Shown here one piece after another: positions 43,720 through 52,338 of a DNA stretch of 64,000 nt; the stretch's first letter is position 1; every line of letters begins with the position of its first letter. The notes under the pieces were generated by a model. It did no database searches. It was not told the DNA's origin and worked only from the letters and a program-made list of their open reading frames with translations. Position numbers and translations under genes: made by a program. The stretch comes from Bermanella sp036960565. Lineage in GTDB: Bacteria; Pseudomonadota; Gammaproteobacteria; Pseudomonadales; Oceanobacteraceae. The stretch is taken from assembly GCA_036960565.1 (NCBI GenBank), contig JBALXQ010000012.1:51701-115700 (forward strand), given 5' to 3'.

Positions 43720-44123
43720 GCCCCAATACTAACATTTTGTCCTGTTTAGTCCACACCTTGGCCGTTTAAGCTCGGTACTTAGATACCAAGCTCTATAGCA
43801 TGTGGATAGGTTTTTCTTCTTGCATACAAACATAATTTAGTTTGCATTTTAATCTGTTAACCCAAGCCAGTGCTGAAGCATAAAAGCCATGTCCAAAATG
43901 TATTAATGGCTATTAATACATTTTCAAGAAGCACAGCAAGCCTTGCAAACGATTTTAGTTATTCATCAGTTTTTAAATTTATCCACGTTTTTTGTCATTA
44001 TAAATAGCAAAAGAATTGATATTTTTAGCCACTGAAGCTTTTCAGCTTAAGTATTAGAGTGATCACTACAAAATGAAATGCAGGCCCCTAAAATAGTAAT
44101 AACCCATTAAACAGAGAGCCATC
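43720..44123. promoter_or_regulatory. Divergent promoter region with 13-bp inverted repeat
   Basis: Perfect arms AAAATGTATTAAT (43895-43907) and ATTAATACATTTT (43912-43924) about GGCT. Words TTTGCAT/GCAAAC recur nearby. Lies upstream of the first crotonase gene and of the AraC gene; candidate operator for the TetR at 44950 or the AraC protein. Confidence 0.5.
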
Positions 44124-44924
44124 ATGGATAATAAAAAACAGACATTAATCGTTGAGCGCGATAACCACGTAGCCATCATAACCAACAATGACGCTCCTTG
44201 GAATCGAATGAGCTTGGCCTTCATTGATGAACTCGAAGAAGTTATTCCCATGCTGGCAAACGACAACAGTGTACGCGCCATCGTTATCCGTGGTGCCGGT
44301 GAAGAACACTTCTCGGTGGGCATGAACCTAAAGCAATTTGCCGAAGGTGCTAGGGTGAAAGGCAGCTCCTATAACATGCTAGATCAACGCCTACGGGTAC
44401 TGGCCATGATTGAGAACCTAGAGAAACCGGTCATTGCTGTTTTGTTTGGTTATTGTCTAGGGGGGGGCTTGGAATTACCTTTGTCTTGCCACTTTAGGTT
44501 GGCAGCAGAAGATGGCGCCCAAATAGGCTTGCCTGAAATGGATTTAGGCACCGTTCCCGCATGGGGTGGCAGTGCCCGCTTAACCCGCTGTGTAGGGCGA
44601 GATCATGCGCTTGATATGATCTTACGGGGTAAAAAAATATCTGGGCCACGAGCACTGGAAATTGGTTTGGTAAATGAAGTATGGCCTAACCACTTGCTAC
44701 ATGAAAAAGCACTAGAGCTAGCCCATGAACTGGCCGCACAACCCCCTTTAGCCATTGCCGGTGTATTAAAAACGGTGGTTCAGGGGGAAGGCTTACCACT
44801 TGATGAAGCCATCGCCCTAGAGCGTGAAGCCGTGCATAAAACCACCCTGACCAAACACCAGCGGGAAGGCATGATGGCATTTATGCAAAAGAGAAAACCT
44901 GATTTTTCCACCGATCCGGTTTAA
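44124..44924 (+). CDS. Enoyl-CoA hydratase (crotonase family)
   Basis: 266 residues. Both catalytic Glu of classical hydratases are present: E117 in YCLGGGLELPLSCHF and E138 in GLPEMDLGTVPAWGGSARL. The oxyanion-hole segments (HFSVGMNLK and GGGLE) and the C-terminal helix (FMQKRKPDFSTD) are normal. It hydrates trans-2-enoyl-CoA to 3-hydroxyacyl-CoA in the cytoplasm, the second step of beta-oxidation. First gene of the plus-strand catabolic run; TetR gene starts 25 bases later. Confidence 0.9.
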   Translation: MDNKKQTLIVERDNHVAIITNNDAPWNRMSLAFIDELEEVIPMLANDNSVRAIVIRGAGEEHFSVGMNLKQFAEGARVKGSSYNMLDQRLRVLAMIENLEKPVIAVLFGYCLGGGLELPLSCHFRLAAEDGAQIGLPEMDLGTVPAWGGSARLTRCVGRDHALDMILRGKKISGPRALEIGLVNEVWPNHLLHEKALELAHELAAQPPLAIAGVLKTVVQGEGLPLDEAIALEREAVHKTTLTKHQREGMMAFMQKRKPDFSTDPV

Positions 44925-44949
44925 CCATCAATCAAATTACAAAAGTAGT

Positions 44950-45567
44950 ATGACTATGGCCAGGCCACTGAATTTTGATCGCACTCGAGTATTAAAAAAT
45001 GCAGCTATGATATTTTGGCATCAGGGCTATCAGAAAACGAGCATGAAAGATTTGGAGTCGGCCACTGGGTTATTGCCCAGCAGTTTGTATAACAGTTTTG
45101 GTAACAAGGAAACTTTATTTTTAGAGATTCTGGATTTTTATACAGACCATATTTTGGGTGGACGAATTGAAAAATATCTACGTCAAGAAGACCCATTAAA
45201 AGGGTTACAGCAATTTTTCATCACTTGCTTTACCGATTTACCCAGAGGAAGAAAAGGCATGGCCTGCCTAATTGTAAATTCCATATCGGAGATGGCCATA
45301 CATAACGAAGCCATACGTAAAAAACTTCTTCGGGTAGAAAACACATTAACCAGTAATTTCATTACTAACCTGGATAAGGCAAAACAAGCGGGCACTATCG
45401 CCAAAAATATTGACAGTGAAATTATTGCCAACCAATTACTCATCTCTTTAAACGGGTTACTGGTTGCATCAAAAGTGATTAAAGATAATGTCAAAATGGT
45501 GGCTGCATGTGAGCAGTCTTTGCAATTCATTCTTGGCAATAGAAGTGGAAATGGAAACGAACATTAA
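44950..45567 (+). CDS. TetR-family transcriptional regulator
   Basis: 205 residues. HTH: RVLKNAAMIFWHQGYQKTSMKDLESATGLLPSSLYNSFGNKETLFLEIL. The C-terminal domain (DPLKGLQQFFITCFTDLPRGRKGMACLIVNSISEM) is of the TetR_C_16-like type. Starts at ATG 44950 or 44956; no Shine-Dalgarno, consistent with translation coupled to the crotonase gene 25 bases upstream. Local regulator of the catabolic island by position; the inverted repeat at 45608 could be a target. Confidence 0.88.
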   Translation: MTMARPLNFDRTRVLKNAAMIFWHQGYQKTSMKDLESATGLLPSSLYNSFGNKETLFLEILDFYTDHILGGRIEKYLRQEDPLKGLQQFFITCFTDLPRGRKGMACLIVNSISEMAIHNEAIRKKLLRVENTLTSNFITNLDKAKQAGTIAKNIDSEIIANQLLISLNGLLVASKVIKDNVKMVAACEQSLQFILGNRSGNGNEH

Positions 45568-45607
45568 GCGCCACTTATTTTGGCCCTGTTCGTCCAATCA
45601 ATGACCG

Positions 45608-45630
45608 TTTAAGTACAGACAATACTTAAA
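45608..45630. promoter_or_regulatory. 8-bp inverted repeat before crotonase gene
   Basis: TTTAAGTA (45608-45615) and TACTTAAA (45623-45630), seven bases apart, 46 bases before the ATG at 45676 and after the TetR gene. Operator or small terminator. Confidence 0.4.
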
Positions 45631-45675
45631 GGTTAATTAATATGTATTTATCCAACCCATTAACAGGGAAGCAAC

Positions 45676-46461
45676 ATGAACAACACTATTTCGTATGAAG
45701 TTGAAAATGGCATTGCCAAAGTAACGTTAAATCGTCCTGACAAAATGAACGCCCTGAATACCGATTTATTTAACGCGCTAATAGCAGCTGGCGAAACCAT
45801 CAAGGCCGACAAGAGCGTACGTGTGGTGGTACTAAGCGGTGCTGGTCGAGCATTTTGTGCTGGCCTAGATATGGAACTAATGATGGCCGTAGGTGAAACC
45901 AATTTAGATGAGCGTACCCATGGTATCGCCAATCTGTTTCAACAAGCGGCCTGGGTTTGGCATGAAGTCCCTGTGCCAGTCATTGCAGCAGTGCACGGCA
46001 CGTGTTTAGGCGGAGGCTTACAGCTAATGACTGGCGCCGACATGCGCTACATTCATCCTGAAACTAAACTGAGCATTATGGAAATGAAGTGGGGCATCGT
46101 ACCCGACATGGCGGGCACGCAACTGTGGAGCCGATTTGTGCGTGAAGACATCATTCGCGAACTCACTTATACGGCCCGTGTTTTTAGTGGTGTAGAAGCC
46201 AATGAATACGGCTTTGCCACTCGTTTAACACAAAATCCATTAGAAGAAGCGCTAGAGACAGCCCAGCAAATTGCCAATAAAAATCCAGACGCCATTCGTG
46301 CCGCCAAGCGCCTTATTGGTAATCAGATTCCAGGCGATGCAGTTGCAGGGTTATTGGCCGAGTCGGTTGAACAAACGGCGATAATTAAAACCCCAAACCA
46401 AATAGAAGCGGTTATGGCCAACATGCAAAAGCGTTCGCCCCAGTTTAACGACCCTAAATAA
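45676..46461 (+). CDS. Crotonase-family protein, one catalytic Glu replaced
   Basis: 261 residues. Typical start NGIAKVTLNRPDKMNALN and oxyanion segment GRAFCAGLDM. The first catalytic Glu position is Gln (Q116 in CLGGGLQLMTGADMRY), while E136 is kept in SIMEMKWGIVPDMAG. The MEMKWG(L/I)VPDM pattern is that of a well-known crotonase subgroup of uncertain reaction in beta-oxidation clusters; isomerase or special hydratase activity is likely rather than classical hydration. The start has GGGAAG upstream. Cotranscription with the GST gene 71 bases further is likely. Confidence 0.85.
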   Translation: MNNTISYEVENGIAKVTLNRPDKMNALNTDLFNALIAAGETIKADKSVRVVVLSGAGRAFCAGLDMELMMAVGETNLDERTHGIANLFQQAAWVWHEVPVPVIAAVHGTCLGGGLQLMTGADMRYIHPETKLSIMEMKWGIVPDMAGTQLWSRFVREDIIRELTYTARVFSGVEANEYGFATRLTQNPLEEALETAQQIANKNPDAIRAAKRLIGNQIPGDAVAGLLAESVEQTAIIKTPNQIEAVMANMQKRSPQFNDPK

Positions 46462-46532
46462 CCAAGTGTAATGATCCAAAATAAATAGTTTAACAACCCA
46501 AACAATTAAAATTAATAGCAGGAGTTTATAAC

Positions 46533-47765
46533 ATGGCCAAGCCAATTCCAGCCAATATATTACGTGAACAAAAAACATTAAAAGACAGCCGTGAGCTAAA
46601 GTCCGGCCAAGAAAATTTCTATCGTATTTGGCAAAGTTACGCTTCGCCTTATTCATATAAAGTTATGACCTTTATGAATTACAAGGGCATTCCTTACAAG
46701 CGCATGGAAGCCGATTTAAATGCCAACATGAGTGAAATTCCACGCCTAGTGGGACAATCTATTATTCCCGTTATCCTCACCCCTGATGAACAGGTGATGC
46801 AGGACTCTACTCCTATTCTGGAGCACTTCGAGAAACAGTACCCTGAAAAGACTACCGTGCCTGAAGACAAACGCCTTGAATTTATCATGTGGGTATTAGA
46901 AGAGTTTAGCGACGAATACATGCCGCGTATTCACATGCACACTCGCTGGGGAAATGAACAGAACCGTCAAACCATTAGCCATCGCATTGCTCGTGGCGTG
47001 GCCTTTGGTAGCCCCAGCGCCAAAACCTCTGACATGGCTAAGTTTTTATTATCCCGTCAGTCCGGATTTGATAAACACCTAGGCCTAAGCGGCGATAATA
47101 TTCGCGCCAACATGGATCAACAAATCCTAGACCTATTGGAAATACTAGAAGCGCATTTTAAAGAACATCAGTTTTTATTAGGCTTCAAGCCTTCCATGGC
47201 TGACTTCGCGTTATTTGGCCCGCTGAAAGTTCATTTGTTTAACGACCCACAGTCCAACGAAATTATGGAAATTAATGGTCCGAGAACTTGTCGCTGGTTA
47301 GACACTATTTCTGAGCTAGGTGATACCCGTGGTTGTGCAGGTCAAACTGAATTTGGTGACTGGATCAACTTAGATGACGGCTTGCCTGAAAGTCTGGAAA
47401 AAATTCTGGGCTTTGTCTCCAAGACCTACTTCCCATTTGCCAAGGCCTGCGCCCTTGCCGGAAAAGACCGAAATAAAACCTTTACCGCGACCGTTTACGG
47501 TGAGGAAGCCACGTTTAGTGTTCACCAATACCGAGTTTGGAGCTTTGAACAGCTGCAACTTAAATACCAAGCACTAACAGGCCAAGACAAGCACTTCATT
47601 GATGAAGTATTAACAGCCAGCCAGATACTGCCTAAATTCATGGAAGGCGAAATTGTACATAACGCTTTGTACGACGGGTTCACTCCGCCATTTATTAAGG
47701 ACGGCATCGCAGATGCGCGCGCCAAACACTTAAAAAGTAAAGGTGCCAAGGTGACAGGGGTTTAG
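46533..47765 (+). CDS. Glutathione S-transferase family protein with C-terminal extension
   Basis: 410 residues, about twice a normal GST. Thioredoxin-like N-domain at about 28-105 (NFYRIWQSYASPYSYKVMTFMNYKGIPYKR...VGQSIIPVILTPDEQVMQDSTPILEHFEKQYP, with the cis-Pro and the D/S pair binding glutathione), helical C-domain about 115-260 (FLLGFKPSMADFALFGPLKVHLF). An additional 150-residue region (FVSKTYFPFAKACALAGKDRNKTFTATVYGEEATFSVHQYRVWSFEQLQLKYQAL) has no clear match. AGGAG precedes the ATG. Its place inside acyl-CoA genes is unusual; it may process an adduct or isomerise a double bond. Confidence 0.85.
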   Translation: MAKPIPANILREQKTLKDSRELKSGQENFYRIWQSYASPYSYKVMTFMNYKGIPYKRMEADLNANMSEIPRLVGQSIIPVILTPDEQVMQDSTPILEHFEKQYPEKTTVPEDKRLEFIMWVLEEFSDEYMPRIHMHTRWGNEQNRQTISHRIARGVAFGSPSAKTSDMAKFLLSRQSGFDKHLGLSGDNIRANMDQQILDLLEILEAHFKEHQFLLGFKPSMADFALFGPLKVHLFNDPQSNEIMEINGPRTCRWLDTISELGDTRGCAGQTEFGDWINLDDGLPESLEKILGFVSKTYFPFAKACALAGKDRNKTFTATVYGEEATFSVHQYRVWSFEQLQLKYQALTGQDKHFIDEVLTASQILPKFMEGEIVHNALYDGFTPPFIKDGIADARAKHLKSKGAKVTGV

Positions 47766-47834
47766 CCTCTAACCTTAAAAAAATGATAGGTGATTCCGTA
47801 TCACCTACGCACCCAAATAAATTAGGAAACAGTG

Positions 47835-48605
47835 ATGTCAGATATTATTTTAACTAAATTAGAAGACGGCATTCTTTATGTCACGCTTAACAGGCTTGAT
47901 AAAAAAAATGCTATCTCTAATGATATGTACGTTGAGCTAATTCAAGTTATTAATGACTATGAAAGCAATGATCAGGCCCGTGTATTATTATTAACCGGCT
48001 CTAAAATGTGCTTTACCGCCGGCAATGACATGACCAGCTTTCTTGATGAGCCTCCTGTCGACGACAATAGTGTTTCACCTACATTTTTACGTGTTTTGTC
48101 TTTGGCCAAAAAGCCACTTATGGCAGCTGTAAATGGTCCTGTCGTTGGCATAGGTGCCACTATGCTCATGCATTTTGATCTGGTATATGCTGGCACCAGC
48201 GCTAAATTTGTTATGCCGTTTTGTAATCTGGCTATCTGCCCTGAAGGCGGCACTACCCTATTATTACCTCAGATAATTGGCCATAAAAAAGCCTGCGAAC
48301 TCATTATGTTTGGCGAGCCCTTTGATAGTCAAACCGCTAAAGAATGCGGTTTTATTAATGACTTTTTTAGCGACGATGAATATTTAGATAAGATCATTGA
48401 AAAAGCTAAGAAATTGGTTAAACAACCGGCTTCATCTATTCGCTTAACCAAGGCCATGCTTAAAAAGAATCATGCCCCAGCGATGGTAGAAACCCTTTAT
48501 TATGAAGGAGCTGAAGTTCGTAAAGCTCTTAAAACGCCTGAATCACGCGAAGCCATGAGCGCTTTTACACAAAAGCGTCGCCCTGATTTTTCTAAGTTTA
48601 GTTAG
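47835..48605 (+). CDS. Delta3-delta2-enoyl-CoA isomerase-like crotonase
   Basis: 256 residues from the ATG at 47835; a GTG three bases earlier is in frame. The active site is of ECI2/PECI type: FCNLAICPEGGTTLLLPQIIG with catalytic E137 in the CPEGG turn, and the segment GPVVGIGATMLMHFDLVYA lacks the hydratase Glu. Oxyanion-hole segment FTAGNDMTSF. Such enzymes move a cis-3 or trans-3 double bond to trans-2 so that unsaturated fatty acids can enter beta-oxidation. Confidence 0.85.
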   Translation: MSDIILTKLEDGILYVTLNRLDKKNAISNDMYVELIQVINDYESNDQARVLLLTGSKMCFTAGNDMTSFLDEPPVDDNSVSPTFLRVLSLAKKPLMAAVNGPVVGIGATMLMHFDLVYAGTSAKFVMPFCNLAICPEGGTTLLLPQIIGHKKACELIMFGEPFDSQTAKECGFINDFFSDDEYLDKIIEKAKKLVKQPASSIRLTKAMLKKNHAPAMVETLYYEGAEVRKALKTPESREAMSAFTQKRRPDFSKFS

Positions 48606-48654
48606 GCGCAGTTTAGTTAATCCGTTTAGCACTCACGTATTTAAAGGAACCATT

Positions 48655-49629
48655 ATGAAAACTCGCATCACTGAATTATTTGGCATTAAATACCCAGTTC
48701 TACAAGGCGGCATGCACTATGTTGGCTTTGCAGAATTAGCCGCAGCGGTTTCTAACGCCGGTGGCCTGGGTACCATTACTGGTTTAACGCAAACATCGCC
48801 TGACAACCTGGCCAAAGAAATTGCCAAGTGCAAAACCCTTACCGATAAACCGTTTGCCGTTAACCTAACCTTTTTACCAGGGTTTGCTAAACCGGACTAC
48901 CCAGGTTACATCAAGGCCATCATTGAAGGCGGCGTAAAAATTGTTGAAACCGCCGGGCGTTCTCCTGAAGAGTACATGCCAGTACTTAAAGAAGCGGGTA
49001 TTAAAGTTATCCACAAATGTACTTCAGTACGCCATGCCTTAAAGGCAGAAAAGATTGGCTGTGATGCGGTAAGCGTAGATGGCTTTGAGTGTGGTGGTCA
49101 CCCAGGCGAAGATGATATCCCTAACATGATTCTATTGCCTCGTGCTGCAGAAGAATTGACTATACCGTTTGTTGCATCTGGCGGCATGGGTAATGCTCAG
49201 CAGTTGGTCGCGGCACTGGCACTGGGTGCCGAAGGCATCAACATGGGCACACGTTTTATTGCCACCCAAGAAGCACCGGTTCACCAGAACGTTAAGGATG
49301 CGATTGTGGCGGCTAGCGAGCTGGATACACAAATTATTTTGCGCCCTCTTCGTAATACCGAACGAGTGTTAAAAAATGCCAATGTTCAAAAAATTGTGGA
49401 TATTGAACAAGAAAAAGGCATGGACACAAAAATTGAAGACATCCTTCCATTCTTGGCTGGGGTTTACCCAAAAGTAATGATCGATGGCGATATGGATGCA
49501 GGCGCTTGGAGCTGCGGCATGGTGGCAGGTCTTATTAACGATGTGCCTAGCTGCGATCAACTAATTGGTGAAATGGTTAAAGAAGCCAAAGACATCATAA
49601 AAGATCGTTTGGTTAAATTTGCAAACTAA
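48655..49629 (+). CDS. Nitronate monooxygenase/enoyl-reductase-like flavoprotein (NPD family)
   Basis: 324 residues. FMN-binding TIM barrel: PVLQGGMHYVGFAELAAAVSNAGGLGTITGL at the start, catalytic-type H149 in VDGFECGGHPGEDD, phosphate-binding PFVASGGMGNAQQLVAALALGAEGINMGTRFIAT. Class I NPD members oxidise nitronates, but near relatives (FabK-like and those in aromatic or acyl-CoA clusters) are often misnamed and have unknown reactions. AAAGGA lies upstream. Genes before and after encode crotonases and acyl-CoA dehydrogenases, so an acyl-CoA-linked reduction is as likely as nitronate oxidation. Confidence 0.85.
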   Translation: MKTRITELFGIKYPVLQGGMHYVGFAELAAAVSNAGGLGTITGLTQTSPDNLAKEIAKCKTLTDKPFAVNLTFLPGFAKPDYPGYIKAIIEGGVKIVETAGRSPEEYMPVLKEAGIKVIHKCTSVRHALKAEKIGCDAVSVDGFECGGHPGEDDIPNMILLPRAAEELTIPFVASGGMGNAQQLVAALALGAEGINMGTRFIATQEAPVHQNVKDAIVAASELDTQIILRPLRNTERVLKNANVQKIVDIEQEKGMDTKIEDILPFLAGVYPKVMIDGDMDAGAWSCGMVAGLINDVPSCDQLIGEMVKEAKDIIKDRLVKFAN

Positions 49630-49638
49630 ATAATTATT

Positions 49639-49672
49639 CTCTTGAGTGCCATAAGGCATTCGAGAGTTTAAT
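49639..49672 (+). terminator. Candidate terminator
   Basis: CTCTTGAGTGCC (49639-49650) faces GGCATTCGAGAG (49655-49666) with two mismatches; TTTAATCTA follows. Moderate hairpin at the end of the GST-isomerase-NPD run, with a new ribosome site 130 bases on. Confidence 0.5.
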
Positions 49673-49803
49673 CTATAGTTACCACGCAAAGCCAACACCG
49701 TCCCCCTATAAACAAAAATTCAAAAAATGCTTTTAATTAAAAATTAGAGGCAGGGATTTTTGCGCACTTTTTCTAGCTATATAAAGATAATTTGGAGTAT
49801 TTA

Positions 49804-50472
49804 ATGGTTAATTTAAATAAACAAGGCAACATTTACACACTGACTTTTGAAGGAGAAGGCGGCAATGCACTGGATCTAGAATTAGTGCAAGCCATGCATT
49901 CGGCACTGGACGAAGTAGTAGAAGACAGCAAAGGTCCTTGTGCCCTAATACTCACCGCCACCGGTAAATCCTTTAGCAGTGGTTTAAGTTTATTAAAGAT
50001 CACCTCTTACAATAGCGATCAAGTCCTGACATTCAGCAATGAAATGCAGCGCCTTTATGGACGTTTAGTGAATTTCCCGGTTCCCACAGTCGCGGCCATT
50101 AATGGTCATGCCTTTGCAGGCGGTGCCTTTCTAGCCTTATGTTGTGACTACCGAGTAATGCGCAGTGATAAAGGCTGGTTTTGCATCAGTGAGATTGATG
50201 TTGGTGTATCCATCGTGCCTGAAATCATGGCAGTGGCAAAATTAAAACTCTCCAGAAATGTATTACGAGATGCAGTGTTAACCGGTAAACGGTTTTCAGG
50301 AGAAGAGAGTCTACGTCTAGATATTTGTGACGCCATATGTGAAGAACAAGAATTATTAAATACCGCAAAAGAAATTATTGCGCCCATCGCGCTTAAAAAA
50401 CGTCAAATATATAAGAATTTTAAAACTACCCTTTATGGCGACTGCGCCAAAGGCATGGGCGTTAATCGATAA
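49804..50472 (+). CDS. Crotonase-family enoyl-CoA isomerase (ECI1-like)
   Basis: 222 residues from the ATG at 49804, with GGAG six bases before; shorter than standard hydratases, as in ECI1/plant peroxisomal isomerases. Segment INGHAFAGGAFLALCCDYRVM has no hydratase Glu; E130 in CISEIDVGVSIVPEIM is the likely base. Oxyanion region SFSSGLSLLKI. It should shift 3-enoyl to 2-enoyl-CoA. Followed 55 bases later by the first acyl-CoA dehydrogenase. Confidence 0.82.
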   Translation: MVNLNKQGNIYTLTFEGEGGNALDLELVQAMHSALDEVVEDSKGPCALILTATGKSFSSGLSLLKITSYNSDQVLTFSNEMQRLYGRLVNFPVPTVAAINGHAFAGGAFLALCCDYRVMRSDKGWFCISEIDVGVSIVPEIMAVAKLKLSRNVLRDAVLTGKRFSGEESLRLDICDAICEEQELLNTAKEIIAPIALKKRQIYKNFKTTLYGDCAKGMGVNR

Positions 50473-50527
50473 TACTGACCGTCACTTAACCCCTATCACT
50501 TTTTAAGATCATTTACAGGACTCCATC

Positions 50528-52306
50528 ATGAGCTATAAAGCCCCTATTCGTGACATTCAATTCGTGATGAATGAAGTATTGGATTTCCCCGCACACTATC
50601 AAAATATTAGTACCGGGGAGAATGCGACGCCCGAAATGGTAGATGCCATTCTTGAAGAAGGCGCCAAACTAGCTGAAAACGTATTGGCTCCCTTGAATCA
50701 AATTGGCGACCAACAAGGTTGTAAATTTGAAAACGGAAAAGTCACCACACCTGCTGGCTTTAACGACGCCTTCCGACAATACAAAGAAAACGGCTGGCAT
50801 TCACTGGCCATAAGTGAATCTTGGGGCGGACAAGGCTTACCTCTTTCTTTGGGTAGTGTGTTAACCGAAACACAATTTACAGCCAACCATGCGTGGACCA
50901 TTTATCCTAAAGCGGCCTTGGGGGCGATACAAACTATTCAAGCTCATGCAAACAAAGAGCTTCAAAAAAAATACTTACCTAGCATGATTGACGGCAACTG
51001 CGGCGGCACCATGTGTTTAACTGAATCCCATAGTGGATCAGACCTAGGATTATTACGCACCAAGGCTGAGCCTAATGCTGATGGCTCCTTCAGTATCACC
51101 GGCAGTAAAATTTTTATTACCGGTGGCGAGCATGATATGACTGCCAATAACATGCACATTGTATTAGCGCGCATGCCAAATGCACCAGCAGGAGTAAAAG
51201 GTATATCCCTATTTATGGTGCCCAAAATTCATGTTAATGATGATGGTAGCCTAGGTGAACACAATACGGTTAGCTGTGGTTCCATTGAAGAAAAAATGGG
51301 CATACATGGCAGCTGCACCTGTGTCATGAATTTTGATGGGGCTAAAGGCTTTCTAATTGGAGCACCCAACAAAGGCATGAGCTGCATGTTTACTTTTATT
51401 AATGAATCCCGCCTAGGTGTGGCGCAACATGCTCATGCCCATATAGAAGGTTCGTTTCAGAAAGCATTAGCCTACGCTAAGGACAGATTGCAAATGCGTG
51501 CTCCTATTCGCAAGCTACCTGAAAAGCCCGCCGACCCTATCATCGTGCATCCCGATGTACGCCGCATGTTGCTCACACAAAAAGCCTTCAGTGAAGGCGC
51601 GCGTATGCTCAATTATTTTTGCGCAAAACAAGTGGACCTTCTTCATGAAGAAGGCAATGAAGAACAAAGGCATCAAGCGCAAAACTTACTCGCATTATTA
51701 ACCCCAATTGCTAAAGGGTTTATTAGTGAAGTAAGCCAGGAAGCTACGGGGTATGGGGTACAAATTTTTGGTGGCCATGGTTTCATTAGTGAATGGGGCG
51801 TAGAGCAGCACGTTCGCGATACTCGAATCACCACTATTTACGAAGGCACCACAGGTATTCAAGGGCTGGATTTATTAGGGCGTAAGATATTAGCCAGTAA
51901 GGGTGAAGTGATGCTGCCTTTTATTGAGCAGGTTAATTCTTTTTGTGCTGAAAACAAAGAGCACCCATTAGCGAAGCAAACCCAGCTTGCTTTAAATACG
52001 CTGTTAGAAATAACCGATGTAGTGGCCTCTAAAGCCAGCAATCCGGATGAGATCAATGGCGTAGGTGTTGACTACCTGATGTTTGCTGGCTATACAGTAT
52101 TCGCTTATTTCTGGGCAAAAGCGGCATTAATTAGTGAAGAAAAAATAAAGGGTAAAGCAACAGACAGTGACTTTTACCAAGCCAAGGTAGCCACAGCCAA
52201 CTTTTACTTCGCCAAAATACTACCACGAACTAACACCTTAGAAGCTACCATTAAAGCGGGCTCGGATACGCTCATGGCAATAAATGATAATGAGTTTTCA
52301 TTTTAA
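50528..52306 (+). CDS. Acyl-CoA dehydrogenase (large, FadE5/AcdA-like)
   Basis: 592 residues; the additional length over the usual 380 is a C-terminal domain (from about 460) typical of the ACAD subclass used with long-chain or unusual acyl-CoA. FAD-binding and substrate segments: GGTMCLTESHSGSDLGLLRTKAEPNADGSFSITGSKIFITGGEHDMT; catalytic Glu near residue 438 in TRITTIYEGTTGIQGLDLLGRKIL. N-terminal YKAPIRDIQFVMNEVLDF is the hallmark of this subclass. Oxidises acyl-CoA to trans-2-enoyl-CoA, passing electrons to ETF. The neighbour at 52339 is a close paralogue, 32 bases downstream, so both are cotranscribed. Confidence 0.92.
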   Translation: MSYKAPIRDIQFVMNEVLDFPAHYQNISTGENATPEMVDAILEEGAKLAENVLAPLNQIGDQQGCKFENGKVTTPAGFNDAFRQYKENGWHSLAISESWGGQGLPLSLGSVLTETQFTANHAWTIYPKAALGAIQTIQAHANKELQKKYLPSMIDGNCGGTMCLTESHSGSDLGLLRTKAEPNADGSFSITGSKIFITGGEHDMTANNMHIVLARMPNAPAGVKGISLFMVPKIHVNDDGSLGEHNTVSCGSIEEKMGIHGSCTCVMNFDGAKGFLIGAPNKGMSCMFTFINESRLGVAQHAHAHIEGSFQKALAYAKDRLQMRAPIRKLPEKPADPIIVHPDVRRMLLTQKAFSEGARMLNYFCAKQVDLLHEEGNEEQRHQAQNLLALLTPIAKGFISEVSQEATGYGVQIFGGHGFISEWGVEQHVRDTRITTIYEGTTGIQGLDLLGRKILASKGEVMLPFIEQVNSFCAENKEHPLAKQTQLALNTLLEITDVVASKASNPDEINGVGVDYLMFAGYTVFAYFWAKAALISEEKIKGKATDSDFYQAKVATANFYFAKILPRTNTLEATIKAGSDTLMAINDNEFSF

Positions 52307-52338
52307 ACGTTCATAAAATAAAACGATAGGAATTAGAC

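Noticed and set aside
47972..48253. Minus-strand frame over the enoyl-CoA isomerase
   Set aside because: Antisense shadow; the plus-strand crotonase motif is complete.
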